Source: Leadbetterella sp035299025 (GTDB lineage: Bacteria > Bacteroidota > Bacteroidia > Cytophagales > Spirosomataceae). Taken from it: 64,000 bases of DNA. Location of the stretch: the NCBI GenBank assembly GCA_035299025.1, contig DATGXK010000016.1:186001-250000 (forward strand), in the 5' to 3' direction. The notes under the pieces were generated by a model, which ran no database searches, was not told the DNA's origin, and saw only the letters and a program-made list of their open reading frames with translations. How positions within the stretch are numbered: position 1 is the first letter of the stretch; each line of letters opens with the position of its first letter. A program made the translations under genes and the position numbers. Positions 23,456 through 32,309 of the stretch are shown piece after piece.

Positions 23456-26263
23456 TTATTTTTTGTCCTCTGGCAAAAGAACAATTCTTATGAAATCATC
23501 GCCGCTAAGGTATTTTTTGGCTGTGGCTTTTGTACTTTCTACAGTCAGCAAATCCAGTAACTTGTCTTCGGTGGGAATGGTAGTTACTTTGTCGCCGTTT
23601 TGGTACTTTGTAGCTAACGAACTTAACCAAAAATCGTTGTTTTTAAGATTAGTCTGAAAATCAAGTTTTTGTTTTGAAACAAACTTTTCAATGTCCACGG
23701 CTTCGGCACCATTGGCTTTTATCTTTTCTATTTCTTTCAGTGTAATTTCTATCAGTTTTTCTACGTTGGCAGGTGAGCAGCCATATCCAATTCTGAACAT
23801 GTATCTCGGCATAGGCACTCTGTTGGTACTTCCACCCACAAACGGAGAGTAAACGCCACTTTCTTCTTCACGAAGTTTCTCGGTAAGTTTAATATTCAGA
23901 ATGTCTCCGAGAGCTTTAATTTGCAATTCTTCAGCTTCGTTAGGAGCGTATTTGCCCGAATAAGTCAACAAAACTCTGGCTTTGTCTTCTGAGCCTTTTT
24001 TTACCGTTTTACTAATTTTTCCAGACGGCGGCACCATGTTGAGGTCGCGGAACGATTCCTTTTTTTGCGTTCCCGGTATTCCTCCCAAATAGGTAGAAAG
24101 CAAAGGCTTGATTTTTTCTACATCGAAATTCCCGACAAACGTGAACTCAAAGTCCGAGGCATTATTAAACCTTTCGTTGAAAATCTTCATCGCTTTTTCG
24201 GGGTCTACTTTGGTCATTCTATCGGCCGTCATTGGCTGGGCACGATAGGCTCCGTTGCCCATTACTACCTGAACCGTATCGTTAAATACTTTTTCAGGTG
24301 TTGGTGTTTTTTCCATATTCTCCAAAAAATCCTTTTGATTTACCAAAGCACCTTTGGCGGCTTCTGGGTCTAGTTTATTATTTGTAAATCGGTTGTAAAC
24401 CATCTGAAGAGCGGTTTCAAAATCTTTGACTGAAGAAGAGCCTGAGATGGCCTCCGTTGTACCACCAACCATGGCGTTGACCTGAGCTACTTTACCCGAC
24501 ATAAACTTGGTAAGTTGTGTTGCTTTGAGGTTACCATTTCCACTGGTGGATGCTATCATGGAGCTAAATGCAGCATTCATAAAGTCGGCATCGTCGTACA
24601 GAGAGTTTCCTCCCCAGCTTGTTCCTCTAAACTTGATTTCGTCGTTTTTGAAGTCCGTTGGTTTTAAATTTACCTTCAAACCATTTTCAAAGACGATTTC
24701 TGTAACTCCCACGGCATCAATTTTTGTTTCAGAAACTATTTTCCCGGCATTTGGTTTTTTCTCCACCAAAGTGCTGGCTACTGCCTCGTCTACATAAGCT
24801 GTGATTTTCGAACCTGTGTTGTCGAGCCAGCCTTTTAGCTGAGCTTCGGTAGGTAAACTGGCTTTGTCTTTATCAGAGCCAATCAAAGCCAATACACGGT
24901 TTTCTTTTGTGATAAGTTTTTTGACAAGAGCATTTATTTCAGCCAATTTTATGCCCTCCAGATTTTGGGCTAAAAACTTATTGTCAAATTCGATGTCGGT
25001 CATTACTACGTCGTTGAGAAAGCAGCCTACCAATTCTTCTACAAAATTTTCTGAGTCTGTTTTGTCCCTTTCATTGTATTGTTTTTCAACTCTACTTTTG
25101 TATTGCATTTTGGCTCTCTGTAGTTCACTTTCTGTGAAACCAAACTTGGCAACTCTCTCGTTTTCATCGAGTACGGTTTTTAGTGCTTTTTCTACATCAG
25201 CTCCTTTGGCCACCGCAAAAACTGTGAGTGCGTCCAGATTTCCCAAAAAAGAAGAATAATTGCTAGAGCCAAACTGATATGGCGGGTCAGCTTTTTGCAT
25301 CAATTCCTGCAAACGCTGGCTGATCATGGCATTGAAAAGCGAAGTCATTATACCTTCTCTGCGGTTTTCAGCCGTAATTTCTTTTTTCTCTGGTTGCAAA
25401 TAGTACAACTGAACCATGTTGTAAGGCTGCTCTTTGTCAGTTATTACAATGGCCTCCGTTCCACCCTTTAGCGGCACTTCATATTTTACTCTTTCTTTCG
25501 CTTTGGCAGGGTTTTCTATTCCACCAAAATACTTGGTAATCATGGCCTCTACTTGTGCGGGGTCAAAATCTCCTACCGCCACAACGGCTTGTAAATTAGG
25601 TCTGTACCAATCTTTATGGAATCTTTTTACGGCATCATAAGGAGCGTTTTGGATGATGTCATCTAAGCCAATGGGCAATCTTTGTGCATATCTTGAGCCT
25701 CTGAAAATCACGGGCAGAAGTTTTTCTTGAATTCTAGACTGAGCTCCCTTACGAAGCCTCGATTCTTCCAATACAACGCCACGCTCTTTATCTATTTCTG
25801 TGTGATCCAGAGTAGCATAAGCTGCCCATTCAGACAATACCATCATGAATTTTTCGAGTTTGGCGAGGGTGTCGGTGGGCACTGGAAGCATATATACGGT
25901 CTCGTCAAAACTTGTGTAGGCGTTTAAGTCAGCACCAAATTGTATTCCGTTTTTCTCCAAAAAATTCACCATTTCGTTTTTAGGGAAATTCTTTGTGCCA
26001 TTAAAATCCATGTGTTCCATAAAGTGGGCTAAGCCTCGTTGGTCGTCATCTTCGAGGATTGACCCGGCTTTTATCACTAATCTCAGTTGAGCACGGTTTT
26101 TGGGTTCCACATTTTTGCGGATATAATAAGTAAGCCCATTTTTGAGTTTACCTACTTTCACCGCCGGATCCATCGGGAGTTTTTCTTTAAGATTGATTTG
26201 TTGGGCAAACACCACTTGGCAAGCAAACAGAAGCAGCCCAAGGTTGTAGATTAGTCTTTTCAT
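23456..26263 (-). CDS. M16 family zinc metallopeptidase (pitrilysin-like)
   Basis: A 935-residue periplasmic protease. A signal peptide (cleaved after VVFAQ, near residue 21) precedes two M16 repeats. The first carries the inverted zinc motif His80-Phe-Met-Glu83-His84 (HFMEH) and the downstream Glu in RGVVLEESRLRKG; the second half lacks this motif, as in pitrilysin-type enzymes where it forms the rest of the chamber. Family members degrade short peptides or signal peptides. It is a single gene with its own terminator and no visible partner. Confidence 0.92.
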   Translation of the reverse strand: MKRLIYNLGLLLFACQVVFAQQINLKEKLPMDPAVKVGKLKNGLTYYIRKNVEPKNRAQLRLVIKAGSILEDDDQRGLAHFMEHMDFNGTKNFPKNEMVNFLEKNGIQFGADLNAYTSFDETVYMLPVPTDTLAKLEKFMMVLSEWAAYATLDHTEIDKERGVVLEESRLRKGAQSRIQEKLLPVIFRGSRYAQRLPIGLDDIIQNAPYDAVKRFHKDWYRPNLQAVVAVGDFDPAQVEAMITKYFGGIENPAKAKERVKYEVPLKGGTEAIVITDKEQPYNMVQLYYLQPEKKEITAENRREGIMTSLFNAMISQRLQELMQKADPPYQFGSSNYSSFLGNLDALTVFAVAKGADVEKALKTVLDENERVAKFGFTESELQRAKMQYKSRVEKQYNERDKTDSENFVEELVGCFLNDVVMTDIEFDNKFLAQNLEGIKLAEINALVKKLITKENRVLALIGSDKDKASLPTEAQLKGWLDNTGSKITAYVDEAVASTLVEKKPNAGKIVSETKIDAVGVTEIVFENGLKVNLKPTDFKNDEIKFRGTSWGGNSLYDDADFMNAAFSSMIASTSGNGNLKATQLTKFMSGKVAQVNAMVGGTTEAISGSSSVKDFETALQMVYNRFTNNKLDPEAAKGALVNQKDFLENMEKTPTPEKVFNDTVQVVMGNGAYRAQPMTADRMTKVDPEKAMKIFNERFNNASDFEFTFVGNFDVEKIKPLLSTYLGGIPGTQKKESFRDLNMVPPSGKISKTVKKGSEDKARVLLTYSGKYAPNEAEELQIKALGDILNIKLTEKLREEESGVYSPFVGGSTNRVPMPRYMFRIGYGCSPANVEKLIEITLKEIEKIKANGAEAVDIEKFVSKQKLDFQTNLKNNDFWLSSLATKYQNGDKVTTIPTEDKLLDLLTVESTKATAKKYLSGDDFIRIVLLPEDKK

Positions 26264-26568
26264 ACAGGATTTTAGATAATTAAATTTTTAAAAGATAGTA
26301 ACTGGAAAATACAATGCAATTAAATAGAATTTCTCAAAATCAGAAACATAAATATTTCGGACGGTCAAAAAAAAAAGTTAATTTCAAACTAAAACGTTAG
26401 TAATTGTTGAAAATTTAATGACCAACCCGAAATTTATTAGTTTTAACATTTTTTGTTTAAATTTGTCATTGAAAAGCCTATTCTACAGATTGAAATTTTA
26501 GATTCTTCCTGTTTTAGTTTAATATTTGCAAATAAAGAAAATTCCAAATCCTCTTGCAGGATAGTTAT
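26264..26568. promoter_or_regulatory. Divergent intergenic region, M16 peptidase / DUF4290-murA
   Basis: 305 bp without a gene, AT-rich, with a run of ten A at about 26368. A TAAATTTG at 26458-26465 fits the TAnnTTTG consensus but is about 100 bp before the DUF4290 start; a near-match (TAATATTTG) lies at about 26520. No RNA gene or hairpin of note was seen. Confidence 0.35.
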
Positions 26569-27318
26569 ATGAAAGAATACGGAAGTAATGTTCAGAAATT
26601 GGTAGAGCAAATCGTGTCGATTCCTGAAAAAGAGAAAAGAACCAAGCACGCACACATTTTGGTAGAGTTGATGCGTCAGATACATCCACAGATGCGTGAT
26701 GGTGCCGATTACAGCAAAAAACTCTGGGACGATTTGTATATCATGGCCAATTTTGACTTAGATGTTGACAGCCCATTTCCACCTCCTCCAAAGGAGATTT
26801 TGGGTAAAAAGCCTATGCAAATACCTTATAGTCAGTCCAAACTGAAGCATAAGTTTTATGGGAGAAATCTGGAGCTATTGGTTTTGAAGGCTATGGTGGC
26901 CGATACTTTTGAAGAAAGGAAAACCTTTGTTTCTTATTTGGTGAAACTGATGAAGTCTTTTTTCTTGAATTGGAACAAAGATACAGTAGAAACCAATGTC
27001 TGTTTAAATCAAATTTTGGAGCTTTCTGGCGGAAAACTGAAGCCGGAAATAGACGAACTCATTGCCAATGGCATAATAGATGAGGCCAATCCAAAAGATG
27101 GAAGCGGCAACAGGCCAAGGCCATCTTATCAGAATTTTTCGAATCGACCTGAAAGAGGTAACGAACGCCGCGACCCTCGGTCCACCGGTGAAGGCAACAA
27201 AATGGGAGGTTTTAACAGAAACCCAAATCAGAGACCGAATAATCCGAACGGTGGTAATAACAACGGTAACAACAAAAACCGTTTTAACAATAATAACAAC
27301 AGAAGAAGACCTCAATAA
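26569..27318 (+). CDS. DUF4290 protein with disordered Asn/Arg/Gly tail
   Basis: A 249-residue protein. Residues 1 to about 170 match DUF4290 (KEYGSNVQKLVEQIVSIPEKEKRTKHAHILVELM at the start, then HKFYGRNLELLVLKAM and KLMKSFFLNWNKDTV), a helical domain restricted to Bacteroidota with no known function. Residues from about 180 to the end are a low-complexity tail rich in Asn, Arg, Gly and Pro with Arg-Gly and poly-Asn runs, suited to RNA or polyanion binding. ATG at 26569 has an AGGA ribosome site; the TTG at 26554 is an unlikely alternative. murA starts 5 bp after the stop, so the pair is cotranscribed. Confidence 0.82.
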   Translation: MKEYGSNVQKLVEQIVSIPEKEKRTKHAHILVELMRQIHPQMRDGADYSKKLWDDLYIMANFDLDVDSPFPPPPKEILGKKPMQIPYSQSKLKHKFYGRNLELLVLKAMVADTFEERKTFVSYLVKLMKSFFLNWNKDTVETNVCLNQILELSGGKLKPEIDELIANGIIDEANPKDGSGNRPRPSYQNFSNRPERGNERRDPRSTGEGNKMGGFNRNPNQRPNNPNGGNNNGNNKNRFNNNNNRRRPQ

Positions 27319-27323
27319 TAAGT

Positions 27324-28628
27324 ATGTCGTCATTTAAAATAACAGGTGGAAGAAAATTAAAGGGAGAGCTTATCCCTCAAGGTGCAAAAAACGAAGCATT
27401 ACAGATTCTGTGTGCTGTTTTGCTTACCAAAGAACCCGTAGTTATACATAATATTCCGAATATTAGAGACGTAAATAAACTCATGGAACTCTTGGAAGAC
27501 ATGGGCGTAAAGCGTAGCAAAATGGGAGACGGCGTATATAAATTTGAAGCAGACGATGTTAAATTCGAGTATTTCGAGACGCCCGAATACAAAAATAAAG
27601 CCGCTGAACTGAGAGGTTCTGTGATGCTCCTTGGACCTATGCTCGGACGCTTTGGACGTGGAAAAGCTCCAAAACCCGGTGGAGATAAAATAGGTAGGAG
27701 ACCTTTGGATACGCATTTTATTGGCTTTCAGAAATTGGGTGCTGAGTTTTCGTATGATCCGGGCGATTCATTTTATTCAATAGATGGCTCAAAAATGAGA
27801 GGCTCTTATATTTGGATGGAAGAAATATCGGTAACTGGTACAGCGAATGTTTTAATGGCGGCCGTATTGACCGAAGGAACCACTACTATTTATAATGCAG
27901 CCTGTGAGCCTTATTTGCAACAACTCTGCAAAATGCTCAACAGCATGGGAGCAAAGATATCTGGTGTTGGCTCAAATCTGTTGACTATAAAAGGAGTAAA
28001 AGAACTTCATGGCTGCGAACACGCCATGTTGCCTGACATGATAGAGATAGGAAGTTTCATCGGCTTGGCGGCAATGACAGGCTCTGAAATCACTATTAAG
28101 AACTGTAGAATTCCTGAGTTGGGCATAATTCCGGATACATTCAAGAAACTGGGCATAGAAATGGAATTCAGAGGAGATGATATTCATATTCCAGCTCAAA
28201 ATAATTATAAAATTAGTACACTCATTGATGGTTCAATATTAACCGTTTATGATGCCCCATGGCCCGGATTTACTCCTGATTTGATATCGATAATTTTGGT
28301 AACAGCCATTCAAGCTAAAGGAACCGTACTCATACATCAAAAGATGTTTGAATCGAGGCTTTTCTTTACCGATAAGTTGATAGATATGGGAGCTCAGATT
28401 ATACTTTGTGACCCTCATAGAGCAACAGTAATTGGCCTAAATAGAGAATATAATTTGAGAGGAATAAGGATGACATCACCAGATATTCGTGCTGGTGTGG
28501 CCTTGCTCATAGCTGCCCTTTCGGCAGACGGTACTAGCATTATTGATAACATAGAACAAATAGACAGAGGCTATCAAAACATAGATGCCCGCCTTAATGC
28601 CATTGGTGCCGAGATAGTTAGGGTTTAG
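27324..28628 (+). CDS. murA: UDP-N-acetylglucosamine 1-carboxyvinyltransferase, Asp variant
   Basis: Transfers enolpyruvate from PEP to UDP-GlcNAc, the first committed step of peptidoglycan synthesis. The 434-residue protein has the conserved Lys22-Asn23 (QGAKNEAL), the GRFGRGK loop, the PWPGFTPDL segment and a C-terminal DIRAGVALLIAAL. The catalytic-loop residue that is Cys115 in Escherichia coli is Asp121 here (PGGDKIGRRP; codon GAT at 27684). Enzymes with Asp at this place are active but not alkylated by fosfomycin. Length is normal. It follows DUF4290 in one transcript and has its own terminator. Confidence 0.96.
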   Translation: MSSFKITGGRKLKGELIPQGAKNEALQILCAVLLTKEPVVIHNIPNIRDVNKLMELLEDMGVKRSKMGDGVYKFEADDVKFEYFETPEYKNKAAELRGSVMLLGPMLGRFGRGKAPKPGGDKIGRRPLDTHFIGFQKLGAEFSYDPGDSFYSIDGSKMRGSYIWMEEISVTGTANVLMAAVLTEGTTTIYNAACEPYLQQLCKMLNSMGAKISGVGSNLLTIKGVKELHGCEHAMLPDMIEIGSFIGLAAMTGSEITIKNCRIPELGIIPDTFKKLGIEMEFRGDDIHIPAQNNYKISTLIDGSILTVYDAPWPGFTPDLISIILVTAIQAKGTVLIHQKMFESRLFFTDKLIDMGAQIILCDPHRATVIGLNREYNLRGIRMTSPDIRAGVALLIAALSADGTSIIDNIEQIDRGYQNIDARLNAIGAEIVRV

Positions 28629-28654
28629 TTTTTGTGCTTGTTGAAAGATATTTA

Positions 28655-28680
28655 AGAGCCATCGTTTGATGGCTTTTTTT
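28655..28680 (+). terminator. Rho-independent terminator of murA
   Basis: AGCCATC (28657-28663), loop GTTT, GATGGCT (28668-28674), then a run of T. It lies 26 bp after the murA stop. Confidence 0.85.
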
Positions 28681-28744
28681 GTTTGCAAACATTCGTAAAG
28701 ACAGGGGAGAAATCTGAAATAACCACAATCTCGATAATTAGCCG

Positions 28745-28752
28745 TACCTTTG
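28745..28752 (+). promoter_or_regulatory. -7 element of the DEAD-box helicase gene
   Basis: TACCTTTG, a full TAnnTTTG match, 45 bp before the ATG at 28798. Transcription would start after the alternative ATG at 28750, which settles the helicase start. Confidence 0.5.
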
Positions 28753-28797
28753 TGTTTTAATCGAAGTACCAAAACTGGTATTTCAAAATACCAATTT

Positions 28798-30093
28798 ATG
28801 TCATTCGAAAATTTAGGACTCTCTAGTCCGATACTGCAAGCAGTAAAAGAAAAAGGTTATATCACACCTTCACCAATTCAAGAAAAAGCCATCCCACTTG
28901 TTTTAGATAGAAAAGATATTTTGGCTTCGGCCCAAACGGGTACTGGTAAAACTGCTGGTTTTACTTTACCTATTCTAAAGATTTTATCTGATACACCTAA
29001 TGTAGGCAGAAGAAAAATCAGATCATTGATTCTTACACCAACACGTGAGCTTGCCGCTCAAATCTACGATAATATAAGAGAATACAGCGTTTATTTAGAT
29101 ATTAAGTCTACAGTGGTGTTTGGAGGTGTAAATATTAATCCTCAGATAGCCACGCTCAAAAACGGAGTGGATATTTTGGTGGCCACACCCGGGAGGCTCC
29201 TAGATTTGCACGGACAGAGAGCACTTTCGTTGGCCAATGTGGAGATTTTGGTCTTGGACGAGGCCGATAGAATGCTCGATATGGGTTTCGCAAAGGATAT
29301 CAAACGTGTGTTGGCATTGGTGCCAGAAAGACGTCAGAATCTTTTATTTTCAGCTACTTTTTCACTGGAAATCAAGCAGTTGGCTGCTGGTATTTTGCAC
29401 AATCCAGAAATGGTAGAGGCATCGCCAGAGAATACGACGGCTGAGAAAATTGAGCAAAGAATCATTTTGGCCGACAAAGGCCGCAAACCTTCCATGCTAA
29501 TCAAAATGATGAAGGAGGAAGATTGGGACCAAGTGTTGGTTTTTACGCGTACCAAACACGGAGCCAACAAATTGACAGAAAAACTTCAGAAATCGGGAAT
29601 TACCTCGGCGGCCATTCATGGAAATAAGTCGCAGGGGGCTCGAACCAAGGCATTAGATGATTTCAAGAAAAACGAAATACAAGTATTGGTAGCTACAGAT
29701 ATAGCCGCGAGAGGTTTGGATATTCCACTTTTGCCACATGTGGTAAACTATGAATTGCCAAATGTGCCAGAAGATTATGTGCATCGTATCGGCCGTACTG
29801 GTAGGGCAGGGGCAGCTGGTGAGGCGGTTTCTTTTGTTTGCAGTGAGGAGTATGATTTCTTGCGGGGAATTGAAAAACTTCTAGGTCAGAAATTCGAACG
29901 TGAAACTATACTTGGTTATGAGCCCATGGAAGAGGAGGAGATAGCTCCAAAAAAATCAGAACACAGAAGACCTCAGAACAATAATTTCAGAAAGCCGAAC
30001 GTGCAAGGTGGTGGAGGAAGACCGTCGCACCCCAACGGTGGAGGCTCAAATCAAGAAAACAAAAAGCCTAAGAAGTTTTTTGGTAGGAGGTAA
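28798..30093 (+). CDS. DEAD/DEAH box RNA helicase (RhlE-like)
   Basis: A 431-residue ATP-dependent RNA helicase. All core motifs are seen: Q motif (GYITPSPIQEKAIP), motif I AQTGTGKT at residues 45-52, PTRELAAQI, TPGRLLD, DEAD in VLDEADRMLDMGF, SAT in LLFSATFS, and in the second domain VFTRTKHGANKL, VATDIAARGLDIP and HRIGRTGRAG. The tail after about residue 375 is basic and disordered with Gly, Asn and Arg runs, as in RhlE proteins that act in ribosome assembly or cold adaptation. The start follows the TAnnTTTG element. Confidence 0.94.
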   Translation: MSFENLGLSSPILQAVKEKGYITPSPIQEKAIPLVLDRKDILASAQTGTGKTAGFTLPILKILSDTPNVGRRKIRSLILTPTRELAAQIYDNIREYSVYLDIKSTVVFGGVNINPQIATLKNGVDILVATPGRLLDLHGQRALSLANVEILVLDEADRMLDMGFAKDIKRVLALVPERRQNLLFSATFSLEIKQLAAGILHNPEMVEASPENTTAEKIEQRIILADKGRKPSMLIKMMKEEDWDQVLVFTRTKHGANKLTEKLQKSGITSAAIHGNKSQGARTKALDDFKKNEIQVLVATDIAARGLDIPLLPHVVNYELPNVPEDYVHRIGRTGRAGAAGEAVSFVCSEEYDFLRGIEKLLGQKFERETILGYEPMEEEEIAPKKSEHRRPQNNNFRKPNVQGGGGRPSHPNGGGSNQENKKPKKFFGRR

Positions 30094-30116
30094 TTCTCTA
30101 CAATTTCTGAAGCATG

Positions 30117-30158
30117 AAAAAATCAGCGACCCAAAGGAATCGCTGATTTTTTGTTTTA
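30117..30158. terminator. Terminator, copy 1 of a duplicated 42-bp sequence
   Basis: AAAAATCAGCGA (30118-30129) pairs perfectly with TCGCTGATTTTT around a loop, followed by TTGTTTTA. It terminates the helicase gene and, on the other strand, the adhesin gene. A near-identical copy lies at 33142-33184 in the same orientation. Confidence 0.85.
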
Positions 30159-30233
30159 GGGCAGTTTAGGATCAAATGTTTTGTCAGTAAAACTTTAAAT
30201 TGTATTGATAAAAATTTCATGGCAATAAGCGTC

Positions 30234-32309
30234 TTAATTCCTTGCAGTTGCTTTGTTTTTTTCAATCAGCAAATCAGCTATCTGTTTTAGTTTGGCCTCC
30301 AATTGCTCATTCTTTTTCTGGAGTGTTTTATTCTCCAAGATAAGTGCCTTGATGGCGGCCATCATCACGCCATCGATATCTGCTGAAGCAATGGATGTGT
30401 CGTTACCAATTGTACCAAAAGAATCTTTGCCAAAATTTGCATAAAAATCTTGTGCCATTGGACCCCAGTGCCTGATGCTTTTGTCTTGTGTTTTATAATT
30501 CCATGTTCCAATTTTCATGTTCGCTATTTTTTCAAGGATATCATTTGGAGCCGAAATGAAATTTTCCTTTTTGGTACTATCTGAAATAGTTGCCCAGCTG
30601 TTACCGCCAGCAGCTAAACTAACACCCACCGAGTTAGAAGCATTCGTAAAAAGGCGATACCCGCCTCTGAAGCGAGCTGAAAATTGATTAAAATCAGAAG
30701 AGTTTAAGATGCTTGCTGATAAGTCATCATCACCAAACCCAAAGGAACCCCCGTGTTGTATATTCACCGCATTACCAATTGAAAAAGATTTATTGGTGCC
30801 AGCAGTAACATTAGTTCCTAATGCGAAAGCTCCGTTTCCAATCGAAAAAGCATTGTTTCCGATTGCAACTGATTCATTACCAACGGCATTGGTTTTGAAT
30901 CCTGATGAAAGCGTATTTGCTCCTTGAGCCGTTGTTCTGTTTCCTATCGCCAGAGAATTCGCTCCTGTTGCTCTAGTGGAATCTCCAAAGGCTGCAGCAG
31001 CACGACCAGAAGCCGTGGTAGAGTCACCAAAACTTATTGATGCAAAACCAGATGCTCTGGAGTAGAAGCCGCCACTCAATGCGTATGAGTTGTCTGTAAC
31101 GGTTTTTCTTCCCAAGCTAATGCTGCCAAAACCATTTGCAATTGTTTCGCTACCGGTCGCAATTGACGCCACCCCGTTTGCTCGGCTTTTAAATCCTTGG
31201 GCAAAAGTAATATTTGCCTGTGCGATAGTAGAGTCACCCGTTGCTAATGAAGCTGCACCAACTGCTATAGTTCGATAGCCTTGTGTAAACGAAATGTTTC
31301 CCAATGCAAATGTGGAGTCTCCAGTGGCAAAAGAGCCATGCCCTATGGCCTTCGTTTTATAATTAAAGGCAGCCGAACTGTTTCCTGAGGCCTCACCAAA
31401 ATTTCCAACTGCAATAGTCCCCTGGCCCTGTGCCTTCGTTTTGTTACCGAAACTTAAGGAGTTATGGCCACTTGAAATACTTTGATTACCAAAGGACATA
31501 GATTCAAGACCCGTGGCTCTACTTCTAAATCCAGCTGCAAAAGAATTTTCCCCTTCGGCTCTTGTCCTATGTCCAATGGCCATCGAACTGTTACCAATGC
31601 CTCTTGTGGAATCGCCAAAAGCAGTTGCAGCACGACCGGAAGCCAGAGTTGAATCTCCAAAACTTAGCGATGCGAATCCAGCAGCTCTTGCGTAGAATCC
31701 ACCGCTCATAGACCAAGAGTTGTCGGTAATACTTCTTCGACCTAAAGCGATGCTTCCTATTCCATTTGAAATACTTTCACTTCCTGTGGCTATGGATGCT
31801 ATTCCATTTGCTCTAGTTTTAAATCCATGTGCAAGTGTCACATTTGCCTGAGCTACAGTAGAATCACCCATTGCAAAAGCAGCAACCCCTACAGCCCTAG
31901 TTCGATAACCCTGGGTAAAGGAAATATTTCCTATGGCAAAGGTAGAGTCTCCAGTGGCAAAAGCTCCGTTGCCGATTGCTTTGGTTTCGAAATTGAAAGA
32001 GGCAGAGCCATTTCCAGAGGCTTCGTTTCGGTTTCCAAGAGCAACAGAGCCAATTCCTGTTGATTTCGAATCGGTACCACTACTGAAAGAGGTTTGGCCC
32101 GAAGATAGGCCACCGCTACCTAGGGCAGCCGCGTAATTGCCAGTTGCTTTTGTGTTTAATCCAAAAGATATTGATTTTAGGCCGTTTCCTTTGGCGTTGT
32201 TACCGTAATGAATCGAATCAGGTAAGAGTGTTATTTGACCAAATGAGGGTAAATGACTAAAAAGAATTGAAATTTGTAAAGTTAAAATACATAGAAATTT
32301 AAGTTTCAT
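30234..32309 (-). CDS. YadA-head-like repeat protein with C-terminal S74 chaperone domain
   Basis: A 691-residue exported protein. After a signal peptide ending near residue 25 come about 34 tandem 14-residue repeats of the form xAxGxxSxAxGxxx (residues 35-515), the left-handed beta-roll of YadA heads. A C-terminal domain (about 570-691) has SDSTKKENF, WGPMAQDFYANFG and a VMMAAIKALILENKTLQKKNEQLEAKLKQ coiled coil, matching the intramolecular chaperone (peptidase S74) of phage tail fibres, with Ser576-Asp577 and Lys581 in the cleavage-site motif. No YadA membrane anchor is present. Residues 96-255 and 306-465 are copies with a 210-residue offset. Probably a trimeric surface fibre; the export route is unclear. 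Confidence 0.85.
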   Translation of the reverse strand: MKLKFLCILTLQISILFSHLPSFGQITLLPDSIHYGNNAKGNGLKSISFGLNTKATGNYAAALGSGGLSSGQTSFSSGTDSKSTGIGSVALGNRNEASGNGSASFNFETKAIGNGAFATGDSTFAIGNISFTQGYRTRAVGVAAFAMGDSTVAQANVTLAHGFKTRANGIASIATGSESISNGIGSIALGRRSITDNSWSMSGGFYARAAGFASLSFGDSTLASGRAATAFGDSTRGIGNSSMAIGHRTRAEGENSFAAGFRSRATGLESMSFGNQSISSGHNSLSFGNKTKAQGQGTIAVGNFGEASGNSSAAFNYKTKAIGHGSFATGDSTFALGNISFTQGYRTIAVGAASLATGDSTIAQANITFAQGFKSRANGVASIATGSETIANGFGSISLGRKTVTDNSYALSGGFYSRASGFASISFGDSTTASGRAAAAFGDSTRATGANSLAIGNRTTAQGANTLSSGFKTNAVGNESVAIGNNAFSIGNGAFALGTNVTAGTNKSFSIGNAVNIQHGGSFGFGDDDLSASILNSSDFNQFSARFRGGYRLFTNASNSVGVSLAAGGNSWATISDSTKKENFISAPNDILEKIANMKIGTWNYKTQDKSIRHWGPMAQDFYANFGKDSFGTIGNDTSIASADIDGVMMAAIKALILENKTLQKKNEQLEAKLKQIADLLIEKNKATARN
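30915..31394 (-). repeat. Internal duplication, second copy (residues 306-465)
   Basis: This part of the adhesin gene repeats 31545-32024 at an exact offset of 630 bp, which is 210 residues or fifteen 14-residue units, with most residues identical or similar. Confidence 0.8.
31545..32024 (-). repeat. Internal duplication, first copy (residues 96-255)
   Basis: Matches 30915-31394. Shared landmarks are KAIGxGxFATGDSTFAxGN, SFTQGYRT, ASIATGSE and ASGRAAxAFGDSTR, all at the same 210-residue spacing. Confidence 0.8.

Noticed and set aside
30709..32136. Several open frames antisense or out of frame to the YadA-head gene
   Set aside because: They arise from the periodic Gly/Ala/Ser codons of the repeats; the sense frame has a signal peptide and a recognised C-terminal domain.
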